64,000 bases of DNA from Nymphaea colorata. Lineage: Eukaryota; Streptophyta; Magnoliopsida; Nymphaeales; Nymphaeaceae. The notes beneath the pieces are model-generated. The model made no database searches. It was not told where the DNA came from and worked only from the letters and a program-made list of their open reading frames with translations. The translations under genes were made by a program, and so were the position numbers. The DNA lies in contig NC_045145.1 of NCBI RefSeq assembly GCF_008831285.2, positions 12,772,802 to 12,836,801 of the forward strand. Reading direction: 5' to 3'. Shown one piece after another: positions 1 to 12,441 of this stretch (positions are counted from its first letter, which is position 1; every line of letters begins with the position of its first letter).

Positions 1-1277
1 GTGCAAACATTTCTACCAATAATAGCCCAAGCCTTTTGAAAGTAACATTGTGAAACTAACTTAACCTAGATAGATTCTCATTTTTCTAGTATTAAATAGA
101 GACTTTTTGTTTCTAAGTTTATGACAGTCACCAGCTTGGTGTTTTCTCAATTGAAACTAATGCAATAGCTTTCCTTTCAAAAGACTCTTAGAGGTATCAA
201 TGAACAAGTATTCAAAAAATTGAAGTCTCCTTAAAAATATCATTGCAGTGGTGAGTGTTAATGTCTCATTTTAACCACAAGAATTTAATACTTTTGCTCT
301 GAAAGAGTTCCTCTCCAACATTAATGTACTTGTGCAAATCTTTTATATAGTTATTCAATTTCATCAACAAAACAATGTCCTCATTTTAGCCAACTATTTT
401 AGTAATATTTCTTTAGTTTTCAATAATATGCCCCGCACAATAGGAATTCCAAGTTTTGAGCTTGCACTTAGGGATTTTCATGCTATATTTGCTTTCAATG
501 ATCCCCAACATCAACAATTATACATACAAATCACAAAAAATTTAAATATCATTTGTCTTGAATAGTTGGAGTCCTTTGAACTCAAAAGATGTCTGTGAGT
601 ACAGAAGTTTCTAAATCTGAACATCAATGATGTATGAAAAAGGAAATATATTCAATCACTTGCACTAACAAAAATGTGACTCTTCTTGCTGGTTGAAAAC
701 CCAACCTATGGCTAATTATTGACAAGTTCATTGGATATTGTAGTTACTAATTTTAAATAAATTTTAGAGGAAGATAAGTTGACAACTCCACTACTTCATC
801 ATAGGTGATTATTGATATTCCTGAAACACATATATAACTAAGGCCAGCAAAAGAATGTCACATTAGCCATTAACTTTATTTACAGCGACAAGATAACTCA
901 AGTATCAACTTACGCACTTATTTTTGCCAATGTCTTTTACATTCTAAGAAATGATATGCATCATGGGTGGAAAACATTTTTATATTTTCAATCTATCCTC
1001 CTTATCTGCTCATTATTTCTAGTATTAGAGTAGTGAAAAGTTTTGACTATCGTCAATTATTTTGCTTTCTTTCATTACTTCATCTTCCATGTCATCCAAA
1101 AAAAAATATATCCGTTAGATTTGAACATCATGAAGTCTCTATCTATGAAGTTTCATATTTGACGTTCTAAATAGAATTCAGATATGGTCATGTCTTATAG
1201 GCTTCACACTATTCAATGAATCATCTCCACCTTCATGGCCAAGTTATTTGATGTTATGAGGGTGTGTTTGCATGTTC
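1..1277. other. Intergenic, no gene recognised
   Basis: AT-rich DNA with only short open frames (under 80 codons) that have no recognisable motif and no plausible splice partners. No structural RNA or repeat boundary was seen. It ends at the ATCTC target duplication of the copia element. Confidence 0.6.
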
Positions 1278-1282
1278 ATCTC

Positions 1283-1569
1283 TGTTAGAATATATTGTAA
1301 TGGGGAACCAGGTCCATATCTGGACCCGGTCCTATGGGGCACGGATACCGAGGCAGGCTCGGTATCCTAGGCGGCACTCTTTCTCTCCCTCCTATATATT
1401 CTTCACTTACATGTAATTGTTGAGTTAAGTGAATGTTATATTCTCTCTCCTAGGGTTGCGGTTTGCCCCTAGGTCAGAGCTTCCCCGTGGTTTTTCACCT
1501 CTTTCTGAGGTTTTCCACGTATACTGTGTGTGTTTTCTCTACTCTCTCCTTGTGGTTCGTGTTTCTACA
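1283..1569 (+). repeat. 5' LTR of the copia element
   Basis: 287 bp, TGTTAG...CTACA. It contains two small inverted motifs near its start (around GGTCCATATCTGGACC and the pair CCGAGG/CTCGG) and a possible TATA element (CTATATATT near 1392), so U3 and the promoter are probably in its first half (inference). Confidence 0.95.
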
Positions 1570-1582
1570 TGGTATCAGAGCC
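1570..1582 (+). other. Primer-binding site (initiator Met-tRNA)
   Basis: The 13 bases TGGTATCAGAGCC follow the 5' LTR immediately. This is the standard plant copia site that pairs with the 3' end of initiator Met-tRNA and starts minus-strand synthesis. Confidence 0.95.
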
Positions 1583-2004
1583 ACCGCGTGTGAGATCGTT
1601 GGTGTGCAAGTAGTGTTTTTCCGCCGTTCACGTGCCGCCCCCGTTGCCGTTTCCAGCACCGCCGCTGACACTGTTCCCAGCGCCGCTGCCGTCGTTGTTT
1701 CTACTGCTGTCGCCGACCAGGAACGCCGTCCAGGGACCACCGTCACCGTCCGGCACCACCGTCGTCATCTTTCCCAGCGCCGTCGCCGGTGTGGATCTCT
1801 TCTTTGCTGCCGCCGTTCCCAGCGTCGTCCTGCCCTGCCCTGCTGCCGTCGCCGCTCCCAGCGCCGCCGTAGTTATCAGCGCCGCCCTGCCCTGTTGCCG
1901 TCACAGGTCCCAGCGCCGCCGTCGACTGGGTTTTCTCCGCTGCCCCCTTCTTCCGCGTCGCTGCCGGCTGTCTTGTTTTCGCCGCCGGCCAGTTGTGACC
2001 TTCT

Positions 2005-5000
2005 TTGGGGATTGCCATGGCTAACGCAGTGATTTCCAAGCTTGATGATGCCCTGGACATGGGTAGCAATACCAAGGGTGAGAACTTGCCTGTTCATGTC
2101 ACCTCCATTCGGCTGAACAAGGATAACTATCTCTCGTGGTCTGCTGCCCTAGAAATCGGCATCACTAGTCGTGGTCGCCTGCACTATATCACTGGCGAGA
2201 AGCCTCCACCTTCTAAAACTGATTCGCAATGGCCGACCTGGGCTTTGGAAGATAGTCAGGTTAAAGTATGGATTATTAGTTCCGTTTCCGCAGATATTCA
2301 GCCTTTGATCTTGCGTAAATCGACTGCTTATGATATGTGGACTGTTCTTGCACGTATGTATGGTCGTAAAAAGCGTGTTTTACGTGCATATCAAATCAAA
2401 CGTAGCATATATGCTCTTAAACAGGGTGATTTATCTGTTACCTCCTTCTATGCCGCCCTGAAGACCAAATGGGAGGAACTTGACTATCATGTAAATGATG
2501 ACTGGAAATGTGATGTAGATCATGCCCTGTATTGAGAAAAGGAATGGATGGACCGCACCTTTATCTTCCTTGGAGGCCTGCGTGATGAGTTTGAAACCAT
2601 TCGGAGCCAGATTCTTAACTGTGATGAGATTCCTGGAATCGAAGAGGTGTATGCTCGTATTGAGTCTGAGGAGCAACGGCGCCAGATTATGCATATTGAC
2701 TCCCATCAGGGGAGCTCTCCAGCAGCCTTTGTGAGCCATACTTCAGGGACGGGGCAGCGTCCTACTCGACGATACAGCCATTGCAACAAAGTGGGTCATT
2801 CTGTTGATTTTTGTTGGGATCTTCATCCTGAGAAGCGTCTCGTCCGAGGTCGTCCTCCTCCTCATCGCCGTGCTCCTTCTGTGCCCGAGCCTTGTCCAGG
2901 GTCGACCAATGTTGCAAAATCCAAGCTCTCCTCAGATCAACTTAGAGAGTTGCAAGCATACATTAGTCGTTTGTCTACCCAGGATGATGCTTCTACTTCT
3001 GAGGGGGCTAAGTTAGCCCAGGCCCTAGTTGCTACTAGTGATCAAGGTAATTCCTCCCTCGGTGATTGGATTGTTGACAGTGGGGCCACTCATCATATGA
3101 CAGGGGACCCTACGATGTTTCAAGAGTACAGGTTGACCTCTGGGCAGCAGCGTGTGGCTATGGCTGATGGTTCCTCTATCTCTGTGGCTGAAAAAGGGAG
3201 TTTATCATTACTGAACAAATATTGAATTCATAATGCCCTACATGTTCCCAACATTCCTGTCAATTTGTTATCTGTCAGCAGTATTACCAAAGAGTTAAAC
3301 TGTAATCTAATTTTCTCTGCTGATCATTGTTTACTGCAGGACTTGGGGACGGGGCAGAAGATTGCGATTGGTTCGGTTATTGATGGCCTCTACAGACTGC
3401 CCGTACAAGTTGCTTCTGCTTTGATTTCAGCCACCAGTAGACAGTTGCCTGGCATGGAGGACAGATCCATCATTATGCGTTGGCACGAGAGACTTGGTCA
3501 TCTTCCATTCCCGTTGCTTAAAAAGTTGTTTCCTAGGATGTTTCATTCTGTTTCTTTGGACACCTTCGTCTGTGAAGTGTGTCAGTTGTCTAAACATGTT
3601 AGGGCCTCGTACCCTATTTCATTCAATAAAGCCAACCGTCCTTTTGCTTTGGTTCATTCTGATGTTTGGGGTCCTTCGGGAGTACCCACTTGTCGTGGCT
3701 TTCACTATTTCATGACTCTTATTGATGACTACTCCCGGTGTACGTTCGTGTATCTGTTGAAAGAACGTAGTGAAGTTCCCGACATTGTCAAAAACTTTGT
3801 GGCATTTGTTGAAACTCAATTCCAGACCCCTGTTCAGACTCTTCGTACTGACAATGCTCGAGAGTATGTCTCCCAATCCCTTGATGACTTCCTGCGAAGC
3901 AAGGGTATTATATATGAAACATCCTGTAGCTACACACCTCCTCAAAATGGTGTGGCTGAAAGGAAGAACCGTCATTTGTTAAATGTCACCCGGGCCATTA
4001 TGTTTCAACGTCATGTCCCTAAGCGGTACTGGGGTGATGCACTTCTCACTAGTGCTCATCTCATTAACTGTATGCCTACTCGTGTGTTGAATGGTCATTC
4101 CCCTTATTCTGTTTTGTGGCCTACTCAGAATCCCTGGCCTTTGACCCCTCGAGTGTTTGGGTGCGTTTGCTTTGTCCATGATTATAGTCCCACTCTCAAG
4201 AAACTTGATCCTCGGTCCATCAAAGCGGTCTTTTTGGGGTATTCCTCCACTCAGAAGGGATACAAGTGTGTTGACCCTAGCACTTCCAGAGTATATGTCT
4301 CCAGGGATGTTACCTTTCATGAACATGTGGCATACTTTCCTGCGACTCCTCTTCAGGGGGAGTGTCTAGGTGACAGAAGGGAAGAGTATTCTTCGCATCA
4401 GTTGATTCAGTTCATGGATTTCTTGGATTATACAGTTAGTTCTCCAAGTGTGGAAGACGTTGTCAGGAAGGACAGAGACAGTCAGATGGAGGGGGGCCCT
4501 GTGGAAGAACAGCAGTCTCGAGGTCACTTATTTGGTCAGGTTTACAGCAGGAAGAAGAAGGATGTGATGGAAGATGTCGATGTTGATGTTGCCAATCCCA
4601 ATCTTCCCAATCTTGTGACCTCTCAGGATGATCCAAGTCCAATGAATGAAGAACTTCCCATAGCCCTGCGCAAGGGCACCAGGTCATGTACTTGTCATCC
4701 TATTCAGAGATTTGTTTCATATGCTAAACTCAGTAAATACTACAAGTGCTTTGTTACCTCTTTATCTATGGCTGTTATTCCCAGGTCAGTGGAAGATGCC
4801 AGGAAGGATCCTAAATGGCTACAGGCCATGACAGAGGAGATGGATGCCCTGGAAAAGAACAGTACATGGGAGGTTGTTGACATCCCCAAGGGAACTCACT
4901 TAGTTGGTTCCAAGTGGGTGTTTAATGTGAAGTACAAACCTGATGGCACTGTAGAACGCTATAAAGCCCGCCTTGTTGCTAAAGGGTTTAGCCAGAAATA

Positions 5001-6324
5001 TGGGATTGACTATCTTGAGACGTTTGCTCCCGTGGCGAAATTGAAGACCGTAAGGGTCATCCTAGCTCTTGCAGTGCAGAAGAAGTGGAGCATGGACCAA
5101 CTTGATGTCAAGAACGCCTTCTTGAATGGTCACCTTGAGGAAGAAGTCTATATGAGCATGCCGCCTGGATATGCTCGGAACGGGAAGTGTTGCTATCTCA
5201 AGAAAGCTTTGTATGGTCTCAAGCAGTCCCCTAGAGCGTGGTTTGAAAGACTAAGGGTTGTAATGAAGACTAATGGCTATAAACAGGGAAATGGTGATCA
5301 CACCCTCTTCATCAAGCAGAGAAATGGTCTGGTGAGCCTTCTACTTGTATATGTTGATGATATGATTGTCACAGGTGACGACGAAAGGTAAAAAAGGAAG
5401 ATGAAGGAAACGTTAGCTGCAGAATTCGATCTCAAAGATCTGGGCAAACTAAGGTATTTCTTGGGAATTGAGATCGCGCGGTCTGAGACTGGGCTTGTTA
5501 TGAGCAAAAAAAAATACACTTTGGATCTTCTAAAAGAGACAGGTAAACTGGGATGCAGGCCCTTTCTTACCCCAATGGAGTCTGGCACAAGAATAAGTAT
5601 CAAATCTGGGACTATCTTGGATGAGGAAGGAAAATGGAGGTATCAGCGGCTGGTTGGTAAACTTATTTATCTCACTCTTACTCGCCCAGATATTACGTAT
5701 GCTGTGGGTGTGTTAAGTCAGTTTATGCATGCCCCTACTGATTGTCATTGGAAAAGTGCTGAAAGAGTATTGGGATACTTAAAGAATGACCCAGGGAAAG
5801 GATTGCTCTACACTCGACAAGATCGACTAAGTATTGAAGGATACTCTGATGCCGACTGGGCAGGATGCACAGATACTAGGAGGTCTACCACAGGATACTG
5901 CATCTTTCTTGGAGGTAACCTTGTGGTCTGGAGAAGTAAGCGACAAGAAGTTTGTTCCAGGTCCAGTGCTGAGGCTGAATACAGGGCGGTTGCTGTGGGG
6001 GTTACAGAGATGCTATGGCTCAAAATTCTTTTGGCAGATATTGGGATTAAAATGGAAGAGAAGATGAGGATGTATTGTGACAACAAGTCTGCTATTAACC
6101 TGGCAAATAATCCGGTCATGCACGACAGGACTAAACATGTGGAGATCGATCGCCACTTCATACGGAAACGCATAGATTCAAAGGAGTTGATTCTGCCCTA
6201 TATGAAGTCTGAAGATCAAGTTGCAGATGTCTTAACTAAGTCTTTATGTACATCTCAATTTGAGAAAAATGTTAGCAAGCTTGGCATGTTTGACATGTAT
6301 GCCAAGCTTGAGGGGGAGTGTTAG
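2005..6324 (+). pseudogene. Broken copia gag-pol polyprotein gene
   Basis: One frame, with no frameshift, runs from the ATG at 2005 to the TAG at 6322-6324, which lies just inside the 3' LTR. It is interrupted by TGA at 2533-2535, TGA at 3223-3225 and TAA at 5389-5391. Domains in order: gag; a CCHC knuckle near 2773-2814 whose first Cys is Tyr (YSHCNKVGHSVDFC); protease DSGA at 3076; integrase HHCC (HERLGH...CEVCQ) and catalytic Asp at 3661, Asp at 3850, Glu at 3958; reverse transcriptase with YVDD at 5350-5361; RNase H with DADWAG and the CDNKSA motif. All active-site residues of integrase and reverse transcriptase are intact. The stops could all come from C-to-T or G-to-A changes, as expected of methylated transposon DNA (inference). 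The 1570-2004 leader is rich in GCCGCC-like triplets and shows no copia domain. Confidence 0.95.
6310..6318 (+). other. Polypurine tract
   Basis: GAGGGGGAG abuts the TG of the 3' LTR, the usual place and sequence for the plus-strand primer of plant copia elements. It overlaps the last pol codons. Confidence 0.9.
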
Positions 6325-6605
6325 AATATATTGTAATGGGGAACCGGGTCCATATCTGGACCCGGTCCTATGGGGCACGGATACCGAGGCAGGCTCGGTA
6401 TCCTAGGCGGCACTCTTTCTCTCCCTCCTATATATTCTTCACTTACATGTAATTGTTGAGTTAAGTGAATGTTATATTCTCTCTCCTAGGGTTGCGGTTT
6501 GCCCCTAGGTCAGAGCTTCCCCGTGGTTTTTCACCTCTTTCTGAGGTTTTCCACGTATACTGTGTGTGTTTTCTCTACTCTCTCCTTGTGGTTCGTGTTT
6601 CTTCA
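6319..6605 (+). repeat. 3' LTR of the copia element
   Basis: 287 bp, the same length as the 5' LTR. It begins TGTTAG, ends CTTCA, and is followed by the ATCTC target duplication at 6606-6610. The polyprotein stop codon TAG is at its positions 4-6. Confidence 0.95.
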
Positions 6606-6610
6606 ATCTC

Positions 6611-9576
6611 CAAATAGAAGAAGTTGTTTGTTGTTTCACTATGTAATTTGATTATAAGTGAAAGTGAAAAAAGTCCTCAATATTGTAAAGATACAATGCA
6701 TTTCTATCATATTAACAATGGAATTTTCATTTTGCCATTTGAAACATGAACTTCAACAATGATGATTCCATCTTTTGGTTATTCATGGTGTTTTGGTGGT
6801 AGCAATGATAGTGATGTCATCATTTTAGTTGCATTATCATTATTTTCCTCCTATAAATGGTGCCATTAGCTATCTTCATCTTCCTTCTAAGGCATCATAA
6901 TTGTCCTTTTCTTGTGCATGGTGTCATCTTAAGGTCATATTTTCCTTCCCAAGTGCATTATGTTAATGCTACTACAATTACTTTTTTCCCTTAGTTTTGT
7001 AGACATCCTCATTTTCTTGAATTGCTTTTTGATACAAAGGCTTCTCTTTTCAACTCCTATTGTGCATGGTGGAAATGTTGCTAGATGGTAGATAAGCAGG
7101 ATTGATGTTCATCCCACATTTGGTAAATTTGAAGTTGATAAACTTAATGTGTAGGAATTATTTGAACAATAGACACAACAAGGCATATATCGAGCAATAA
7201 TAAATCTTCAAATACAAATCATTTCACTATCATACATTTTTAACTAACGTCGCATGCATTATAACTTTAAGAAATTTGTATGTATATTGATGTATTGAAG
7301 TTAAATGTCCTATGGATATAAGTACAAAAAAAGAAAGTATGTTGGTATAAGATTATGTTATTCTTGCCATATGTGTATCTTGTGCAAAAGACATAAGTAT
7401 GCTTAAATCACAAGAACTAGCACAAAAACGAAGGGTATATGTATTTTCTATAAGGAGCTTTTTTCCAGTAGGTCACACTCCCTTAAGATGTGATGAGCTA
7501 GTATATGTCTCTTCATGTTTGAAGTGTCATTGTTTTATTAATTGTAATATTCATTTTTGTTATCTCATGAATGATATCATAATCTTATGGTTATTCACCC
7601 CTTTTGTGGCATCATAATTATTGTTTTCTTCTTATTTGTGGTATTGTTTGTAGTCATTCTTCGCATGTGAAATCATGATAGTGATATCATGGTAATTTTC
7701 TCCTTTTTAACATCATAATCACTTTCCTTCTCTTTTAAGAACTTCATCTAAACATTAAATTTCAACCTGATGGGTTCCCCCTCTTCTGCTCATGTCATGT
7801 ATTATGGACATCATTAGACGATAGATAAGCTAGAGGATAACCAATGCTCATCTCATGTTTGGTAAAGTTTGAAGTTGTCAGATGAAACATATGCAGATTA
7901 CATGAGTAATAAACACAATATTAAATGTATAAAGTAATGGTGAATCACCAAATGCTATGAATAATATAAATGACATTGGCTTGCTATCACACGTTCTAAC
8001 ACATTGTCGGATATTTTATTATTGCAGATATAATAGTTTAGAGGTGAATACATGGCAATCATTGGCAGCAACTACAACAAAACCACTTGGCTTTCTAAGG
8101 AAAAAAGGAGATTGAAATAAACCGATTGATTCGTTTTATCATGACGATACAAAATCATGTCAGAAGACCAATGGTCTCCCCAACTTTGAGGAGAAAACTT
8201 TTTTTTTATTGGAAAAAAACTATGAGGCAAGGGATTGGAAAGAAAGAGGAAACATAAACATATGTAAGGCAAAATCTCTCAAGCCAATCATATCCTGCCT
8301 TGGACTATCTTTTCAATGAAATAGTCTCCCATTTCATATACATGATCCTTTTAGTTTTCACCCTAACCTTGGCAAGTGGCAATTTGTACCTTCACAAAAG
8401 TGGACATTGGTTGGGACACATGACAGGTTGAATGGACCTATACACAACATCTATCATCTTCAAGGCATACTTTCAGATAATCATTTTTTCTAAGAGTCCT
8501 AATCAGAGGGCCGTTATAGTTATTAGAAAGAAGGGAAATAGGAATAAGATCAACCAAGATTTTCTCTATTATCACACCAAGAAGAATCTATGATGTTTTG
8601 CTTGCTGCAGAAACTAATCACTTCAATAGCTTGTATGCCAAATTGATAAGCAAAAGCTGATCAAAGATGCAAGCACGCAATGTCATTCATGTACAAGTCA
8701 TCTTGTGGCCTACTAGTCATACTCATAAGTATGTCTTTCAAGAAGCGACCCACCTCCTTAGGGTGTGTGTAGCCGGGGCCCTCTTTCCTATTACACCATG
8801 TCATCTGACTTTTAAAAAACTCTACTTGCACCAAGTTCGCAACACTGAGGGCATCACAAGCTCATAAATAGCCATCCATTTTCCTCTATAGCCAACTTCT
8901 TCTTTGCAACATAAAGTAAATAGTGTGGTACTAAGTGATACTTCTACAATTTGCATATTATGACTTGAAGATACATGTGGGTAGACCCCTGATAATTAGT
9001 GTGGAAAGGAGACAATATATTTGTGTCTCAATTGAGGGACCTTCTCTGATAGGTCCTATTCACTTGAGATGTGAGCAGTGAGAACAAGCATGTTTTTGTT
9101 TGGGTTGTCATTGGTTCATTGTTTTCATGGTCATCTTCTCTCTCACAAATGGTGTGCTTTAGTAGTCATTATTTTCCGCCTGAGATTCAGTGCTTGACCT
9201 CGTTCTCTCATAGGTGGTCTCGTATTAGTCATACTCTTCCTTCCATTTTGTGTTGTCATGGTCATCTTCTTTCTGCTCAACATCATGGTACTCTTCCTTC
9301 TATTATAGGAATCTCGTCTAGGCAATGCTTTTACCAGTGCGACCCTGTTGCGAAATGCATAAAGGTGTTTTCATGGTAGACATGGATGGTTGGTTAATGG
9401 GGAGATGAATGCTAACAAATACATTAGTGGTGTTAGTTTTTCAAAGAAATTATTCGTAACTTCTACATATTAAAGTATATGTATTCGAAGAAGCATATTT
9501 CACTTATATAAGCTATTCTTGTACCAATTTATCAATGAAATTGATTTTTTTAAAAGTAAGTCTTTAAATCCACCTT
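6611..9576. repeat. Gene-free region with diverged tandem repeats
   Basis: No gene recognised. Two stretches, about 6780-7230 and 7560-8010, share an ordered set of phrases: CATCATAAT near the start, then (GATGGTAGATAAGC or GACGATAGATAAGC), then ATGTTCATC or ATGCTCATC, then TTTGGTAAA.TTTGAAGTTG, then AATAGACACAA or AATAAACACAA. A third partial stretch with repeated TGGTCATCTTCT phrases lies at about 9110-9300. They look like an old tandem duplication of a unit of roughly 750 bp, now strongly diverged. Confidence 0.5.
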
Positions 9577-9579
9577 TAA

Positions 9580-9921
9580 CGCCCTGTTTGGTTGGAGGGA
9601 AAGGGAGGGAAATGAAAGGAAATGAAAGGGAAGAGAATGAAATGGAAAGAGGTGATTATAAAAGCTTGTCAGGGAGAAAAAAACGTGAAGGGGTATTGTG
9701 GGTAGTCAACACTTTTGCACTTACTCCATTTCCTTTCCCTCTCAATCCGTCCGATTTGGGAGGGATTGGATTTACACTATACGATCCTTTCCTTTTCTTT
9801 CCCTCCCCTCCCATCCAAACAGACTTTCTCTCTTTTCCTCCATTTCTCTCCTTTCTAATTAGCCAACCAAACACAGGAGGGATTGCTCAATCCCTCCCTT
9901 TCCTTCCAACCAAACATGCTC
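9580..9921. mobile_element. Tourist-like (PIF/Harbinger) MITE
   Basis: About 342 bp with terminal inverted repeats of about 30 bp built on TGTTTGGTTGG followed by GGAAAGGGAGGGA, and TAA on both outer sides (9577-9579 and 9922-9924), the target duplication typical of PIF/Harbinger elements. The interior is purine-rich on the left and pyrimidine-rich on the right, so much of the element can fold back. It has no coding capacity; open frames in it are artefacts of the base bias. Confidence 0.8.
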
Positions 9922-10439
9922 TAAATGTGAAAAGGGTATAGTGAAACATCTAATACATGCTATGTAAATAAACTAAGAAACCACAGTTAATTTTTTTTAA
10001 AGTTAATTTTTTTTAAACGGTAAATTGTAGTGTTTGGTGTGCAAGAAGAATACGAGCAGGTTTACTTTCTTAAATATGTTTAATACTTAAGAATCGACAT
10101 GCGACTCCGATATAGTGTTTGAAAGAAATTCTGAAAAAATTCATCTCTTTAAAAGAGACCATTGTCCTCTGGGGCTGTTTGGCAGTTAGTTACATATGTT
10201 TTATGAATCTCTCCTTAAAAATTGGATAGATTTATAAAACCATGTGTCCACTGTCGATAAATTTGTCTATTTTTATGATTGGATTCCTAGAACAGTATGT
10301 AGCTGTTTTAGCAATTAAAAAGCCCCTGTAGTAGTTGATCTTCAAATTTTGTGTGTTACTTCTTGCCCATGCCGATGTTGTAGGTGTCAAAGGGAAATTG
10401 AAGGAACGGTTCGTTGTATTCAGAAAATTACTGGCGGGC

Positions 10440-10681
10440 TTGCTTCTCCGTCTCGTTGCGAGAGGAAGAAAAAGAGGGACGGCAGCTCTTCCGCAGATTG
10501 GAGAAGCTCTCATCTGCCCTCGACCCCTGCTTTGGCAGATCTCTCTCCCCCCGATGCCACTGCGCGAGCGACAAATCTGCAGATAGTTTTGGCCTCCCGC
10601 GACATACTGCTCAGGCAACTCATCCGACCTGCTTCTTAAACCCTCTAGCATACCAGCGGCTACGTTGCTTGTGTTTTTCAG
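10440..10681 (+). other. Possible 5' leader exon ending at a donor site
   Basis: A stretch richer in GC than its surroundings, with a TTAAACCCTCTAG segment (plant telo-box-like AAACCCT) and a strong donor, TTTTTCAG|GTAAGAAAT, with the intron starting at 10682. The DNA after it is T- and G-rich as in many plant leader introns. The next + strand gene is ALG13, and a good acceptor (TTATTACAG) at 18136 lies 108 bases before its ATG, so this could be a non-coding first exon of ALG13. That link is inference; a lost or unrecognised gene is equally possible. Confidence 0.3.
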
Positions 10682-12311
10682 GTAAGAAATCGCTCGGCCG
10701 TCTTGCTCTTTGTTTGCCCTTTGATTTTGTTTTGCTATTGAGAATGGTTTCGAGTTCGCTGGCGGTTTTCCGTTCTACATTTTTTCCTTGCTTGCTGTTT
10801 TGGGTTTCTAATGTTTCATGGTTCCGTTTCTTGGGTTTCGATTTTTGGGGATTTGGTTTTGGGATTGGGGTTAAGCGTATTTCTGGCGAGCCACAGACGC
10901 CACCTCTGATCACAGAAGTCAAACTTTGCACAGTAAAGTTCAGCAAAACCGCCACCCAACTATCTTCTTTAGAACTATGCCTTTCCGATTTCTACTTTGA
11001 TCAACAATGATTTAGAATAGCATTGCACGACTGCTTGTGCGAGCTCTTGTAACTGCAAAAGTTCAACTTTGGAACATCTTTAGTCTCTTCGAATTTCTTT
11101 GGTCTCTTCATGTTTGCTTCCTAAAGTCCATGAGGAATCTTCAGATCATGTTTAGCATTTCAATGTCCTATTCATATCTAAATCGATGCATAAGTATCCA
11201 ACAACAAGCTCCCATACCATGCATTTTTTCCAACACTGCTAGACACCAAAGATCACCTTCGCTCGGCCATCTCATCCTCATTATTGAACTTTTTGCTGGG
11301 GAAAGGAGGTGTTGGGCTTATTACTGCATATGTATACGCCTCTGTTTTTTTTTTTTGTTTCTTAAATAAATTAATATACGAACATCAACCAAATCTTCAA
11401 AGATGCGTATCTTTTAATTCACTATTAACTTTCTCTTTTCCTAAATTATCATCTCAAGCTGTTCCACTGTGTCGAGGGAGCACTAGAAATAAGGACGTGC
11501 AGTCTTCTAAATTATCATCTCAGCCAAGATGGGCTTTTGCAGAAACACATTGACAAGTTACGTGCTTCACTTCTCCAACTAAGGACGGCTCTCCACATGA
11601 AGATTAAAAAAATGAAATGAAAAGACATGAACAAACTTTTCATGGTCACTTGGCTGACATTCCAATCCAATCATTTTACTGGAAAGGAAGAGAAAAAAAA
11701 CTCAAGCTTATGGTGAACCTATTAATTGGTCGTGGAGTAGTACAAGAATGCTCAGCAACTTTTATGCCGAAGACACTTAAAATATGTAGTGATATTCCTT
11801 TATCATTTCTCGTCTTTTTATTCTTGTTTAAATTTTAGTGGAAGCAGCTCTTTCTTCCTCTTCTCCGTCTAGTTTTTCTTGCTTAGAAAGAGAGCATGAA
11901 CTGGTCTTTCCCATTAATCCTACGAAAACTATTTCTGATAGTTATATCTTTTGAACAGAGTCCTAATACTTAATCCGGAGGTCATATGGATGTTGGGAAA
12001 TATTAAGAAAATATCAGATTTGGTTGCAGATGATTACTGATTTCGTTTCTAAGTTGTTTGAAAATGTGGTGAATGAAACCATTTGATGTCTATGTGGGTT
12101 TCATGCTTTGTCATCCAACGATCTCATTGTTTGTAAGCATTATCAATTACGATTGATATTAAAGTATATTCTCCTCTATCCTAGCTGTACTGTTTTAACT
12201 TTTTTCTATTTGCATTGTTAAATTTTACTAGAATTTGGATATTTTGGATCCACAATGCGAAGGAGGCAAAAAGTTGATTCAATAGTTAAGAGAATGCAGT
12301 TGATTGCTCTA

Positions 12312-12441
12312 CAGGTGCTCTTGAGAAGGTGTCGTACCTATGTCAACATGGGTCAACATGGTTACATGGACAGATGCGTGTTTGGACATGGGCCCAATTC
12401 TTTGAACATCCTCAGTTACCGGAATACGTCTTTTGCCCGTG
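12312..12441 (+). repeat. Inverted repeat pair, left copy
   Basis: About 130 bp that reappears in inverted orientation at 15979-16098. Shared blocks include GAGAAGGTGTCGTACC, CAACATGGTTACATGGACAG, ATGCGTG, CAGTTACCGGAATAC and TCTTTTGCCCGT. The GTGTCGTACC and GTCAACATGG phrases recur inside it, as in the subterminal parts of plant DNA transposons. No termini or target duplication were identified. Confidence 0.7.

Larger units (their letters stand above)
1283..6605 (+). mobile_element. Full-length Ty1/copia LTR retrotransposon
   Basis: Complete element with all structural marks: two 287-bp LTRs beginning TG and ending CA, a 5-bp target duplication ATCTC at 1278-1282 and 6606-6610, a primer-binding site complementary to initiator Met-tRNA directly after the 5' LTR, a purine tract directly before the 3' LTR, and one gag-pol frame with the copia order protease, integrase, reverse transcriptase, RNase H. 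By eye the LTRs differ at only two positions (A/G near 1310 versus 6346, and A/T three bases from the end), so insertion was recent. The coding frame is nevertheless broken by three stop codons, so this copy is non-autonomous now and may have been moved by proteins from a sister copy. Confidence 0.97.

Noticed and set aside
1463-2075. Long Ala/Arg/Pro-rich open frames on both strands
   Set aside because: They lie in the GCCGCC-rich leader between the copia 5' LTR and gag. Openness on both strands follows from the base composition, and no domain is visible.
9071-9379. 102-codon open frame
   Set aside because: It falls in the repeated TGGTCATCTTCT stretch, with no domain or plausible gene context.
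10232-11010. Overlapping open frames up to 198 codons near 10.2-11.0 kb
   Set aside because: No conserved motif, and several overlap in different frames and strands. A non-coding leader exon explains the GC-richer part better.
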